Shown: piece after piece, positions 17,454 through 26,034 of the stretch
Position numbering within the stretch: position 1 is the first letter of the stretch
How the letters are laid out: every line of letters begins with the position of its first letter
Assembly: GCA_963817435.1 (NCBI GenBank)
Contig: CAWFNY010000001.1
Location: 124,001 to 188,000 of the forward strand
Direction of reading: 5' to 3'
From: JADJOM01 sp963817435
Lineage (GTDB): Bacteria; Gemmatimonadota; Gemmatimonadetes; Gemmatimonadales; GWC2-71-9
DNA: 64,000 nucleotides
Notes under the pieces: model-generated
What the model was told of the DNA's origin: nothing
What the model saw: the letters and a program-made list of their open reading frames with translations, nothing else
Databases searched by the model: none
Translations under genes and position numbers: made by a program

Positions 17454-19678
17454 GCGACGAGGGCCGTCGTCATCTCGGCGCGATCGTCGCGCTGATCCTC
17501 GGCAGCTTCGTCGGGCTGACGCTGCTCCCGGTCCATCTCACCGGGCCGCTCGGCGAGGGCCTCGGACGGTTCCTCTGGTACGCGCTGGGGGCTGGCGCAG
17601 TCTGCTTCCCGCTGCTGGGCCTTGGGCTGGGGCTCGCCGGCTTCGACCGGCTTCCGTCGCTGGATATGAAGCGGGTCGCCATTCTCTTCATCGGCCTGGC
17701 CGTCCTGATGCCGTTCCTGATCGGTGTCGTGACGGATGTGCAGCCTCAAGCGTACGATTCGGGCGCCCTTGCACCGAGACTCGCGGGTGTCGCCCCGGGC
17801 TACCTGGCCTACGCCGTGGTGGGTGCAATCGGGGTCGCGGGCGGCGTGCTGTTCGGGATCCTGCTGCTCTCCGCGCTGACCATCGCCACGATCGCATGGC
17901 ATCCGTTCCTGCGCCTCGTGAAGTCCGAGGAGCCCGCGCCGGTCAGTGCGGCGAAGAAGAAGGCGGATGCCGTCGCGGCCGGCGCGACCCCGGCGGCGGT
18001 GGCCGAGATCGAAGACGACGAGCCGCCGCCGATCTCGCCCCCGAAGCGCGAGAAGAAGCCGAAGAAGCCCGCCAGGCCCGGCGACGTGCCGATCGGCGAT
18101 CCGACCGACGACACGCTGCTGCCGCCCATCGAGCTGCTCGCGCCGCCACCAGCGCAGGACAAGGACGCCGGGTCTGCCGAGCTCGACCGCCTCGGCCTCG
18201 TCCTGCTGGACACGCTCAAGACCTTCAAGGTTGAAGGCAGCATCGCGGGCCGGACCACCGGCCCGGTCGTGACCCAGTTCGAGGTGGTCCCCGCGCCCGG
18301 CGTCAAAGTCGGCCGCATCGCGGCACTCGCGGACGACATGGCCATCACCATGCGTGCACAGTCGATTCGCGTCGCGCCGATTCCGGGCAAGGGCGCGGTC
18401 GGGGTGGAGATTCCCAACCCCACGGCGCGCATGGTCACCCTTCGCGAACTGCTCGAGGCCCCGGAGTGGGAAGCGTCGCGCGCGGTGCTGCCCATCGCCC
18501 TCGGCCGCGACCTCGAGGGCAAGGCGGTCGTCGCCGACCTCGCGAAGATGCCCCACCTGCTCATCGCCGGCGCGACCGGCGCGGGCAAGTCCGTCGCGAT
18601 CAACACGATCATCACCAGCCTCATCTACCGCTACCATCCGAAGCAGCTGCGATTCCTGATGGTCGACCCCAAGATGGTCGAACTGTCGATGTACAACGCG
18701 CTGCCCCACATGCGGCAGAAGGTCGTCACCAACAACAACGATGCCGCCCTGGTCCTCAACTGGGCGGTGGACGAGATGCAGCGGCGCTACGAGCTGCTGC
18801 ACGCCAACAGCGCCCGCAACCTTGCCGACTTCAACAAGAAGGCGGAGGAGGGGAAGCCGCTGGTGAATCCGGTGAAGCACCAGCGACCCACCCTCGCGAC
18901 CATCAGCTCGGAGGCCGAGACGACCGCGCCGGAGAGCGAGGACGCCAGCGTCTACAAGGAGGGGCCGCTGCCGCTGATCATCGTGATCGTCGACGAGCTC
19001 GCCGACCTCATGATGACAGTGCAGGGGGAGGTCGAGCGCCCGCTGGCGATGCTGGCGCAGAAGGCCCGGGCCATCGGGATTCACCTCATCCTCGCCACCC
19101 AGCGGCCGTCGGTGAACGTGCTCACCGGCCTCATCAAGGCCAACTTCCCCAGCCGGATCGCCTTCCGCGTCGCCTCGAAGGTCGACAGCCGCACCGTGCT
19201 CGACCAGAACGGTGCCGAGGCGCTGCTGGGCAATGGCGACATGCTCTTCCTGCCGCCTGGCAAGAGCGAGCCGATGCGGCTGCAGGGCGCGTACATCGCG
19301 ACCGACGAGACCGAGCGCCTCATGGACTGGTTCGAGGAGCGGCGCAGCGCGAGGAAGGCCTCGGGAGTGCCGGAGCGGCGGGAGGCTGACATCGTCGAAC
19401 TCATGCGTGCCCGGCTGGCCGAGGAGGAGGGCAACGGCGCGACCGGCTACGAGGGGGAGCGCGATCCGCTCTTCCGTGATGCCGCCGAGGCCTGCATTCA
19501 GAACCAGGGCGGATCGACCTCGCTGCTCCAGCGCCGGCTGTCGATCGGGTACGGTCGGGCCGCCCGGATTATCGACCAGCTGCACATGGCGGGGATCCTC
19601 GGCGCCCAGCCACAGGGGTCCAGCAAGCCGAGGGAAGTGCTGATCGGCATCGATCAGCTCGACGAGTACTGCGGCTGA
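17450..19678 (+). CDS. ftsK: DNA translocase FtsK/SpoIIIE
   Basis: A septum-located ATPase that pumps chromosomal DNA during division and positions dif sites for XerCD. The 742-residue protein has four membrane helices in residues 1-150, a short Lys/Glu/Pro-rich linker (about 165-235), then the alpha-beta motor and gamma domains. Walker A 'GATGAGKSVAIN' has Lys380; Walker B is 'LIIVIVDELADLMM'; 'LATQRPSVNVLTGLIKANFP' is also typical. The winged-helix gamma domain that reads KOPS is 'QGGSTSLLQRRLSIGYGRAA'. The linker is much shorter than in E. coli FtsK. It is the last gene of the accB-ftsK overlapping run. Confidence 0.95.
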   Translation: MSDEGRRHLGAIVALILGSFVGLTLLPVHLTGPLGEGLGRFLWYALGAGAVCFPLLGLGLGLAGFDRLPSLDMKRVAILFIGLAVLMPFLIGVVTDVQPQAYDSGALAPRLAGVAPGYLAYAVVGAIGVAGGVLFGILLLSALTIATIAWHPFLRLVKSEEPAPVSAAKKKADAVAAGATPAAVAEIEDDEPPPISPPKREKKPKKPARPGDVPIGDPTDDTLLPPIELLAPPPAQDKDAGSAELDRLGLVLLDTLKTFKVEGSIAGRTTGPVVTQFEVVPAPGVKVGRIAALADDMAITMRAQSIRVAPIPGKGAVGVEIPNPTARMVTLRELLEAPEWEASRAVLPIALGRDLEGKAVVADLAKMPHLLIAGATGAGKSVAINTIITSLIYRYHPKQLRFLMVDPKMVELSMYNALPHMRQKVVTNNNDAALVLNWAVDEMQRRYELLHANSARNLADFNKKAEEGKPLVNPVKHQRPTLATISSEAETTAPESEDASVYKEGPLPLIIVIVDELADLMMTVQGEVERPLAMLAQKARAIGIHLILATQRPSVNVLTGLIKANFPSRIAFRVASKVDSRTVLDQNGAEALLGNGDMLFLPPGKSEPMRLQGAYIATDETERLMDWFEERRSARKASGVPERREADIVELMRARLAEEEGNGATGYEGERDPLFRDAAEACIQNQGGSTSLLQRRLSIGYGRAARIIDQLHMAGILGAQPQGSSKPREVLIGIDQLDEYCG

Positions 19679-19733
19679 ACCGAGCGGCGCTCCCGTCGGC
19701 TGAGGCCACAACCCGGTGCCCGGTAGGCGGGAC

Positions 19734-20639
19734 TCAGGCCCGCTCCGCCGCCACCACCTTCCGCACCACCCCCATGAATGCCTGGATCACTGGTCGCGGG
19801 CGGTCCTTGCGCCAGGCCGCCGCGATACGGGTGTCCGTAGACCGGCCCCCGACAGGCCGATAGCGCACGTTCTTCCAGCCGAGCTTTTCGACAGAGGCGG
19901 GGAGGATGGAGACGCCGACGCCCGCCTCGACCAGGCTCACGCTGGTGTAGAGCTCGCGGCTCTCTTCCACGACGCGGGGCGAGAACCCCGCCTTCCGGCA
20001 GAGGGCCATCACCTGCGCGTATAGGCCCGGAGCGAGCTCTTCCGGAAACAGGACGAACGGCTCGTCGGCCAGGTCGCGCACGCCCAGGCGGGCCCTGCCG
20101 GCGAGGGGATGCCCGCGATTGATCGCGATGCGGAGCGGCTCCCGCATCACCGTCACCATCTCCAGCTCGCTGTCCGGACTCGGCTCGCGGACGAAGCCGA
20201 TATCGATCTCGCCTTGCCTGAGCTGCGACAGCTGCGGGCCGGTGGGCATCTCGCGCAGGTCGAGGTGGACATCCGGAAAGCGCACCCGGAACTCCCGGAT
20301 GATCTTTGGCAGCGCCAGGAACATCACCGTGGCGGCGAAGGCGACGCGCAGTTTGCCCGACTCCCCCCGTCCCGCCCGGCGTGCTGCCTCGACCGCGGCA
20401 CGGGCACCGTCGAGCACCCGCTCCGCTTCGGTCAGGAAGGCCCGGCCCGCGTCCGTGAGCTGCACCCGCCGGCTGGTGCGCTCGAGGAGCTGGGTGCCGA
20501 GCATCTGTTCCAGGCGCTGGATCTGCTGCGAGAGCGGCGGCTGGGCCATGCCAAGGCGGGCGGCGGCTCGGCCGAAGTGGAGTTCTTCGGCGACGGCGAC
20601 GAAGTAGCGGAGGTGCCGGAGTTCGAGGTTCTCTGTCAT
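19734..20639 (-). CDS. LysR-type transcriptional regulator of the tyrosine operon
   Basis: A 301-residue LysR protein: winged helix-turn-helix at residues about 5-65 ('LRHLRYFVAVAEELHFGRAA', 'PPLSQQIQRLEQMLGTQLLE') followed by a periplasmic-binding-like effector domain ('KLRVAFAATVMFLALPKIIR'). It is divergent from hppD across a 99-bp gap that holds two nested palindromes, so it most likely controls the phenylalanine/tyrosine operon and itself. LysR proteins usually need a pathway metabolite as co-inducer; homogentisate or 4-hydroxyphenylpyruvate are reasonable guesses. The start ATG lies inside the outer palindrome, so autorepression is likely. Confidence 0.9.
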   Translation of the reverse strand: MTENLELRHLRYFVAVAEELHFGRAAARLGMAQPPLSQQIQRLEQMLGTQLLERTSRRVQLTDAGRAFLTEAERVLDGARAAVEAARRAGRGESGKLRVAFAATVMFLALPKIIREFRVRFPDVHLDLREMPTGPQLSQLRQGEIDIGFVREPSPDSELEMVTVMREPLRIAINRGHPLAGRARLGVRDLADEPFVLFPEELAPGLYAQVMALCRKAGFSPRVVEESRELYTSVSLVEAGVGVSILPASVEKLGWKNVRYRPVGGRSTDTRIAAAWRKDRPRPVIQAFMGVVRKVVAAERA

Positions 20640-20684
20640 ATGTCCATGATATCAGTATTGCCGATCGGTAATATTGGACATATG
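20637..20684. promoter_or_regulatory. LysR operator region between the regulator and hppD
   Basis: An outer perfect inverted repeat, CATATGTCCA (20637-20646) and TGGACATATG (20675-20684), encloses an inner near-palindrome ATTGCCGATCGGTAAT (20657-20672). The inner site fits the LysR T-N11-A box. A plausible hppD promoter, TTGGAC (20674-20679) and TAGTTT (20698-20703) with an 18-bp spacer, starts at the right edge of the outer repeat. Confidence 0.55.
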
Positions 20685-20738
20685 GGTGAGCGGCCGCTAG
20701 TTTCTCAGACAGTTCTGGTCCCCTTGCCCGGAGCCTCT

Positions 20739-21866
20739 ATGGCCACCCAGGTCCTCTCCTCCGCCTCCAGTGCCATCGCCGATCCGTTCCCGATCAATGG
20801 CACGGACTACGTCGAGTTCTACGTCGGCAACGCCAAGCAGGCGAGTCACTACTACCGCGCCGCATTCGGTTTCCAGCTGGTCGCCTATCGCGGCCCCGAG
20901 ACCGGGGTCCGGGATCGCGCGAGCTACCTCCTCCAGCAGGACAAGGTCCGCTTCGTCCTCACCTCCGCGCTCGGTCCCGAGTCGCCGATCGCCGAGCACC
21001 ACCGGCTGCATGGGGACGGCGTCCGCGACCTGGCCCTCTGGGTGGACGACTGCCGCCAGTCCTTCGACTACGCGATGCGCCACGGCGCGATCGTGGTACA
21101 GCAGCCGACGGTGCTCCAGGACGAGCACGGCGAGGTCGTGATCGCCGCCATCCGCACCTACGGCGACACCATCCACAGCCTGGTCGAGCGCCGGAACTAC
21201 CGCGGGCTCTTCCTGCCGGGCTTCAAGGCCGTTACCGCCCACTATCAGCCGGCCCCCGTCGGGCTCCGCTACGTGGATCACTGCGTGGGCAACGTCGAAC
21301 TCGGCAAGATGAACGAGTGGGTGGGGTTCTACGAGAAGGTGATGGGATTCAAGAACCTCGTCTCCTTCGACGACAGCGACATCTCCACCGAATACTCGGC
21401 GCTGATGTCGAAGGTGATGTCCAACGGCAACGAGCGGATCAAGTTCCCGATCAACGAGCCGGCCTCGGGCAAGAAGAAGTCCCAGATCGAGGAGTATCTC
21501 GACTTCTATCGCGGGCCCGGGGTGCAGCACGTCGCCATCACCACCGACAACATCATCGCCACGGTGAGTGCCCTCCGGGAGCGCGGCGTCGAGTTCCTCA
21601 CCGTGCCGGGGAGCTACTACGACACCGTCCTCGACCGCGTGGGTACCATCGACGAGGACCTGGCCCCCCTGCGGGAACTGGGGATTCTCATCGACCGGGA
21701 CGACGAGGGCTACCTGCTGCAGATCTTCACCAAGCCGGTGCAGGATCGCCCGACGCTGTTCTACGAGATCATCCAGCGGAAGGGCGCCAGGAGCTTCGGG
21801 AAGGGCAACTTCAAGGCGCTGTTCGAGGCCATCGAGCGCGAGCAGGCGGCGCGCGGCAACCTTTGA
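20739..21866 (+). CDS. hppD: 4-hydroxyphenylpyruvate dioxygenase
   Basis: An Fe(II) enzyme that turns 4-hydroxyphenylpyruvate into homogentisate, committing tyrosine to degradation. The 375-residue protein has the two vicinal-oxygen-chelate halves; the iron ligands are His in 'YVDHCVGNVE', His in 'GVQHVAITTDNI' and Glu in the C-terminal 'LFYEIIQRKG'. The product-release helix 'SFGKGNFKALFEAIEREQ' is present. ATG 20739 is preceded by GGAG (20730-20733), which decides against longer upstream starts. First gene of the operon. Confidence 0.96.
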   Translation: MATQVLSSASSAIADPFPINGTDYVEFYVGNAKQASHYYRAAFGFQLVAYRGPETGVRDRASYLLQQDKVRFVLTSALGPESPIAEHHRLHGDGVRDLALWVDDCRQSFDYAMRHGAIVVQQPTVLQDEHGEVVIAAIRTYGDTIHSLVERRNYRGLFLPGFKAVTAHYQPAPVGLRYVDHCVGNVELGKMNEWVGFYEKVMGFKNLVSFDDSDISTEYSALMSKVMSNGNERIKFPINEPASGKKKSQIEEYLDFYRGPGVQHVAITTDNIIATVSALRERGVEFLTVPGSYYDTVLDRVGTIDEDLAPLRELGILIDRDDEGYLLQIFTKPVQDRPTLFYEIIQRKGARSFGKGNFKALFEAIEREQAARGNL

Positions 21867-21870
21867 TCGT

Positions 21871-21895
21871 ACGGGCGGCCCTCGCGGTCGCCCGT
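21871..21895 (+). repeat. stem-loop between hppD and hmgA
   Basis: ACGGGCG (21871-21877) pairs with CGCCCGT (21889-21895). The hairpin lies immediately before the GAGGG ribosome site of hmgA and has no T-run, so it more likely affects mRNA processing or stability than termination. Confidence 0.4.
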
Positions 21896-21906
21896 CTGAG
21901 GGCACG

Positions 21907-23100
21907 ATGCCTTTCTACCATTCGCTGGGCCAGATCCCGCGGAAGCGCCACACCGTCTTCCGCCGCCCCGACGGCGGGCTGTACGCGGAGGAGCTGATGG
22001 GGCACGAGGGGTTCACCGGAACCTCCTCGCTGCTGTATCACACCCATCCGCCGACGACCGTGAAGTCGGCGCGCAAGCTGCGCGACATCGTCTGGCAGGC
22101 GGATGACGATACCAGCCTCCGGCATCGTCACTTCCTCACCAGCCGCATCAGGCGCGGCGGGAGCCCGACCCTGGACCGGATCCCGCTGCTCTTCAACAGC
22201 GACATCGGGATGCTGTACGTCGAGCCGGACGAGAACGACGCGCACTGCTACCGGAATTCCCAGGCCGACGAGTGCATCTACGTCGTGGAAGGGAAGGGCG
22301 TGCTCGAATCGGTCTTCGGCGACCTGCCGTTCCAGGCCGGTGACTACGTCGTCATCCACCGCAACATTCTCCACCGCTGGCGGCTCGATCTCGCCGCCGG
22401 GCCGGCGAAGTTCGTGGTCTTCGAGAGCCGCGGCCACATCCGCTTCCCCAAGCGCTATCACAACGAGTTCGGCCAGCTTCTCGAAGGCGCTCCGTTCAGC
22501 GAGCGGGACATCCGCCGCCCGATGGAGCTCCGGCCCCACGACGAGAAGGGGGACTTCCCGCTCCTCGTCAAGCAGTACAACGCCATCAACGAACTGGTCC
22601 TCGATCATCATCCCCTCGATGTGGTCGGCTGGGACGGCTACTTCTACCCGTGGATCTTCAACATCCACGACTTCGAGCCGATCGTCGGGCGCATTCACCA
22701 GCCGCCGCCGGTCCACCAGACCTTCCAGGGCGACGGCTTCGTGATCTGCTCGTTCTGCCCGCGGCCGTATGACTTCGATCCCAACGCGGTGCCGGCTCCC
22801 TACAACCACAGCAACGTGGACTCCGACGAGGTGCTCTTCTATGCCTCGAGCGAATTCATGAGCCGCAAGGGGATCGAGTACGGTTCCATCACGCACCACC
22901 CCGATGGCCTGCCGCACGGCCCCCATCCGGGGCGCGCGGAGGCGTCGATCGGCGCCAAGGCCACCAACGAACTCGCGGTGATGATGGACTCCTTCCGCCC
23001 GCTCAAGGTTGCCCGGGCCGCGCTCGCGATCGAAGATCCCCACTATCACAAGTCGTGGCTCGACGCGCAGCACGCGCAGTTCAACCCGCCGACGACCTGA
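21907..23100 (+). CDS. hmgA: homogentisate 1,2-dioxygenase
   Basis: It opens the homogentisate ring to maleylacetoacetate with a non-haem Fe(II). At 397 residues it belongs to the shorter bacterial type (the human and Pseudomonas enzymes are about 430-445). The N-terminus 'MPFYHSLGQIPRKRHTVFRR' and the cupin segments 'ADECIYVVEGKGVLESVFGD' and 'VLFYASSEFMSRKGIEYGSI' are characteristic. The metal-site region 'THHPDGLPHGPHPG' is intact. The GAGGG ribosome site lies 5-9 nt before the ATG. It sits 40 bp after hppD. Confidence 0.95.
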   Translation: MPFYHSLGQIPRKRHTVFRRPDGGLYAEELMGHEGFTGTSSLLYHTHPPTTVKSARKLRDIVWQADDDTSLRHRHFLTSRIRRGGSPTLDRIPLLFNSDIGMLYVEPDENDAHCYRNSQADECIYVVEGKGVLESVFGDLPFQAGDYVVIHRNILHRWRLDLAAGPAKFVVFESRGHIRFPKRYHNEFGQLLEGAPFSERDIRRPMELRPHDEKGDFPLLVKQYNAINELVLDHHPLDVVGWDGYFYPWIFNIHDFEPIVGRIHQPPPVHQTFQGDGFVICSFCPRPYDFDPNAVPAPYNHSNVDSDEVLFYASSEFMSRKGIEYGSITHHPDGLPHGPHPGRAEASIGAKATNELAVMMDSFRPLKVARAALAIEDPHYHKSWLDAQHAQFNPPTT

Positions 23101-23142
23101 CGCCCCCGCAGGCGCGCACCCCGGTGCGCGCCCGCGGGGGCG
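23101..23142 (+). repeat. very strong GC-rich hairpin between hmgA and aacS
   Basis: The 20 bases at 23101-23120 and at 23123-23142 are complementary except for one A-C mismatch. The left arm begins right after the hmgA stop, and the right arm contains GGGGGCG, the only Shine-Dalgarno-like sequence for the following gene. It could attenuate transcription, limit translation of aacS, or protect the upstream mRNA. Confidence 0.75.
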
Positions 23143-23148
23143 GTGCCC

Positions 23149-25110
23149 ATGACCGCCCCCCTCTGGTCCCCCTCCGTTGAGCGGGTCGCCCGCGCGAACC
23201 TGACCCGCTTCATCGCGACCTGCCGCCCCGGGGCGGACTATCGCGCGCTCTGGCAATGGTCGGTGGCCGCGCCTGACGAGTTCTGGCCAGCCGTCTGGAA
23301 CTTCTGCGGCGTGATCGCCGAGCCGCGTCCCTCGGGCGTTCCGTGGGATGACGTCCTGCTTGGCGCCGGCCGGATGGCGCCGCCCGATCCCGTGCTCGGC
23401 CCGCGCTGGTTCGCCGGCGCCCGGCTCAACTTCGCCGAGAATCTGCTCCGCTTCGACGACGAGCACCCCGCGATCGTGTTCTGGAACGAGCTCGGACGGC
23501 AGCGTGTGCTGAGTTACGCCGAACTCCGCCGGGAGGTCGCCCGGTTCGCGGCGGCGCTCCGGCGCGAGGGCGTGGTCGCGGGGGACCGCGTTGCCGGCCT
23601 GATGCCGAATCTCCCCGAGACCGTCATCGCGATGCTCGCCGCAGCCAGTCTCGGCGCGCTCTGGTCGAGCTGCTCCCCCGACTTCGGCGATCGCGCGGTG
23701 CTCGATCGCTTCGGCCAGATCCGCCCGGCCGTGCTCGTGACCGTCGATGGCTATCGCTACGCCGGCAAGCCGATCGACCTGCGCGCGCGGGTGGAGCGCA
23801 TCGCCGGCGAACTGCCGGAGACCCGGCGCATCGTCGTCGTCCCGTACCTGCACCCCGACGCGGCCGTCACCATTCCGCGGGGCGTGCGGCTCGACGCCTG
23901 GCTCGGCCCGGACGAGCCGCTCGCCTTCGTCAGGCTGCCGTTCGATCACCCGCTCTACATCGTCTATTCCAGCGGCACGACCGGACTCCCCAAGTGCATC
24001 GTGCACGGCGCGGGCGGCACCCTGCTGCAGCTTCTCAAGGAACACGTGCTGCACACCGATCTGACCCGGGACGACCGGATCTTCTACTTCACCACCTGTG
24101 GCTGGATGATGTGGAACTGGCTGGTGTCGAGCCTCGCGGTCGGCGCCACGGTGGTCCTGTACGACGGCGCGCCGCTATCCCCTCGCGCCGACCTGCTCTG
24201 GGAGATGGCCGACACCGAGCGCGTGACGGTCTTCGGCACCAGCGCGAAATACCTGGCGCTGTGCGAGAAGGAGGGACTCGCGCCGGGCCGCGATCGGGAC
24301 CTCTCCGCGCTCCGCGCGATCCTCTCCACCGGCAGCCCCCTCGCCGCCAGCAGCTATGACTACGTCTACCGCGCGATCAAAGCCGACCTGCACCTGGCCA
24401 GCATCAGCGGCGGCACCGATCTGCTGAGCTGCTTCGCGCTGGGGAATCCCATCGCGCCGGTCTGGCGCGGCGAACTGCAGACCCGCGGCCTCGGCATGGC
24501 GGTGGATGTCTACGATCCCGCGGGCGCCAGCCTCCGTGGCGTGCCCGGCGAGCTGGTCTGCACGCGGCCCTTTCCCAGCATGCCGGTCGCCTTCTGGAAT
24601 GACCCCGACGGCGCCCGCTACCGCGCCGCGTATTTCGAGCAGTATCCCGACACCTGGCGCCACGGCGACTGGGCCGAGCTCACCGCCCACGACGGCCTCA
24701 TCATCCATGGCCGGAGCGATGCGACCCTCAATCCCGGCGGCGTCCGGATCGGCACCGCCGAGATCTACCGCCAGGTGGAACAGCTCCCCGAGATTCTCGA
24801 GAGCCTCGTGGTCGCGCAGGACTGGCAGGGGGATGTGCGGGTGGTGCTCTTCGTGCGGCTGCGGGAGGGCCGCGAACTCGATGCGGCGCTCGAGGAGCGC
24901 ATCCGCCGCGAGATCCGCGCCCACGCGAGCCCGCATCACGTGCCGAAGAAGATCGTCCAGGTGAGTGACCTGCCGCGCACCCTCAATGGCAAGCTCTCGG
25001 AACTCGCCGTTCGCGCCGCCATCCACGGGAGGCCGGTGGGCAACGTCGATGCCCTCGCGAATCCCCGCTCGCTCGAACTCTTTCGCGACCTCGCGGAGCT
25101 GACGACATGA
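23149..25110 (+). CDS. aacS: acetoacetyl-CoA synthetase
   Basis: An ATP-dependent AMP-forming ligase that activates acetoacetate to acetoacetyl-CoA. The 653-residue length and the N-terminus ('TAPLWSPSVERVARANLTRF') match acetoacetate-CoA ligases better than acetyl-CoA synthetases. The AMP-binding loop 'IVYSSGTTGLPKCIVHG', 'FFTTCGWMMWNWLVSSLAVG'-like segment and C-terminal 'LPRTLNGKLSELAVR' with the catalytic Lys are all present. Acetoacetate is released by fumarylacetoacetase, encoded two genes downstream, so the enzyme salvages the pathway's end product. ATG 23149 is preferred; GTG 23143 is also in frame. Confidence 0.92.
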   Translation: MTAPLWSPSVERVARANLTRFIATCRPGADYRALWQWSVAAPDEFWPAVWNFCGVIAEPRPSGVPWDDVLLGAGRMAPPDPVLGPRWFAGARLNFAENLLRFDDEHPAIVFWNELGRQRVLSYAELRREVARFAAALRREGVVAGDRVAGLMPNLPETVIAMLAAASLGALWSSCSPDFGDRAVLDRFGQIRPAVLVTVDGYRYAGKPIDLRARVERIAGELPETRRIVVVPYLHPDAAVTIPRGVRLDAWLGPDEPLAFVRLPFDHPLYIVYSSGTTGLPKCIVHGAGGTLLQLLKEHVLHTDLTRDDRIFYFTTCGWMMWNWLVSSLAVGATVVLYDGAPLSPRADLLWEMADTERVTVFGTSAKYLALCEKEGLAPGRDRDLSALRAILSTGSPLAASSYDYVYRAIKADLHLASISGGTDLLSCFALGNPIAPVWRGELQTRGLGMAVDVYDPAGASLRGVPGELVCTRPFPSMPVAFWNDPDGARYRAAYFEQYPDTWRHGDWAELTAHDGLIIHGRSDATLNPGGVRIGTAEIYRQVEQLPEILESLVVAQDWQGDVRVVLFVRLREGRELDAALEERIRREIRAHASPHHVPKKIVQVSDLPRTLNGKLSELAVRAAIHGRPVGNVDALANPRSLELFRDLAELTT

Positions 25111-26034
25111 ATGCTCCCCTGCCAGCGGGCGGCACTCACGCCGAATTCCACCGGGGGCCGCTCCGGGCGCTGCTCGACGGTCTGATCGACTATGCGGGGC
25201 TGTTCCCGCCCGCGGGCCTGCCGATGGAAACCGTCATCGCCAACTATGCCGCCTATCAGCGGCGGCCGGATGCGTGGGCCCTGGGGCGGCTCGTTGTGCC
25301 GACCGCCCGGCTCGAGGAGTTCGAGACCGCGTTAGGCGAACTCTCCGATGTCGAGCGGCTCGGCACCCGCTGGCCGCTCTCGGCCCTCGTCGGGCCGGAC
25401 TGGGCCGCCGACCTGCCGCGGGTCCGGGCGTTCAACGAGCGCCATGTGCATGGCGGCCCGCAGGTGCTCTCCCTGGAAGGACGGACCGCCACCGTGGAAC
25501 AGGTGCACGGGCTTGCCGGCGCAGCCGGAGCGCACTTCGAACTCTACTGCGAGGTGCCGCTCCAGCCGGGGCTGGACCGCCTGCTGATCGCGGTGCGGGA
25601 CGCCGGTGCGCGCGCCAAGATCCGCGCGGGTGGCGTCAGGTGCCGGTGACTTCCCCTCTCCCGAACAGGTGCTCGACTTTCTCCGTGGCTGTGCAGAGGC
25701 GCGCATTCCGTTCAAGGCCACGGCCGGTCTCCACCATCTGTTGCGGGGGCCGGCGCCGCTGACCTACGATCCGGGCAGCGAATCCGCTACGATGTTCGGG
25801 TACCTGAACCTGCTGCTCGCCGCCGCGGTGCTGTGGGCGGGCCGTCCCGAGGCCGAGGCCCGCCGGCTGCTGGTCGCGACGGGAGACGAGGGTCTCGACC
25901 TGCGCGGCGATCGTGGGATACGCTACGCCGGCGTCTTCGTGGGAGTCGAGGAGATCCGGCGGGCCCGGCAGGAGTTCGCGCTGGCGATCGGGTCCTGTTC
26001 CTTCACCGAGCCCCTGGGCGAGGCCCATCCGTGA
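25107..26034 (+). pseudogene. conserved unknown in the tyrosine operon, interrupted by a frameshift
   Basis: Two adjoining frames make one protein of about 308 residues. The first runs from ATG 25107 (overlapping aacS by 4 bases) and fails after 'ARAKIRAGGV' near 25640. The second, one base out of phase, continues 'GAGDFPSPEQVLDFLRGCAE' to the stop at 26034, which overlaps fahA. Removing one base at about 25640 joins them in a sensible 'KIRAGGV..GDFPSPE' order. The N-terminal phrase 'IDYAGLFPPAGLPM' belongs to a family of uncharacterised proteins as I recall it; the fold may be an alpha/beta barrel. Function is unknown. The single-base defect is either genuine inactivation or a sequencing error. 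It occupies the place where a maleylacetoacetate isomerase would be expected. Confidence 0.7.

Noticed and set aside
17405..19711. 768-codon minus-strand ORF opposite ftsK
   Set aside because: Its translation has no domain and is the mirror of intact Walker motifs on the plus strand.
20109..20738. Upstream extension of hppD
   Set aside because: The added 210 codons run antisense to the LysR gene and through its operator; GGAG before ATG 20739 fixes the start.
25600..25660. Programmed ribosomal frameshift in the unknown tyrosine-operon gene
   Set aside because: There is no slippery heptamer, stimulatory stem or internal Shine-Dalgarno near the switch; mutation or read error is simpler.
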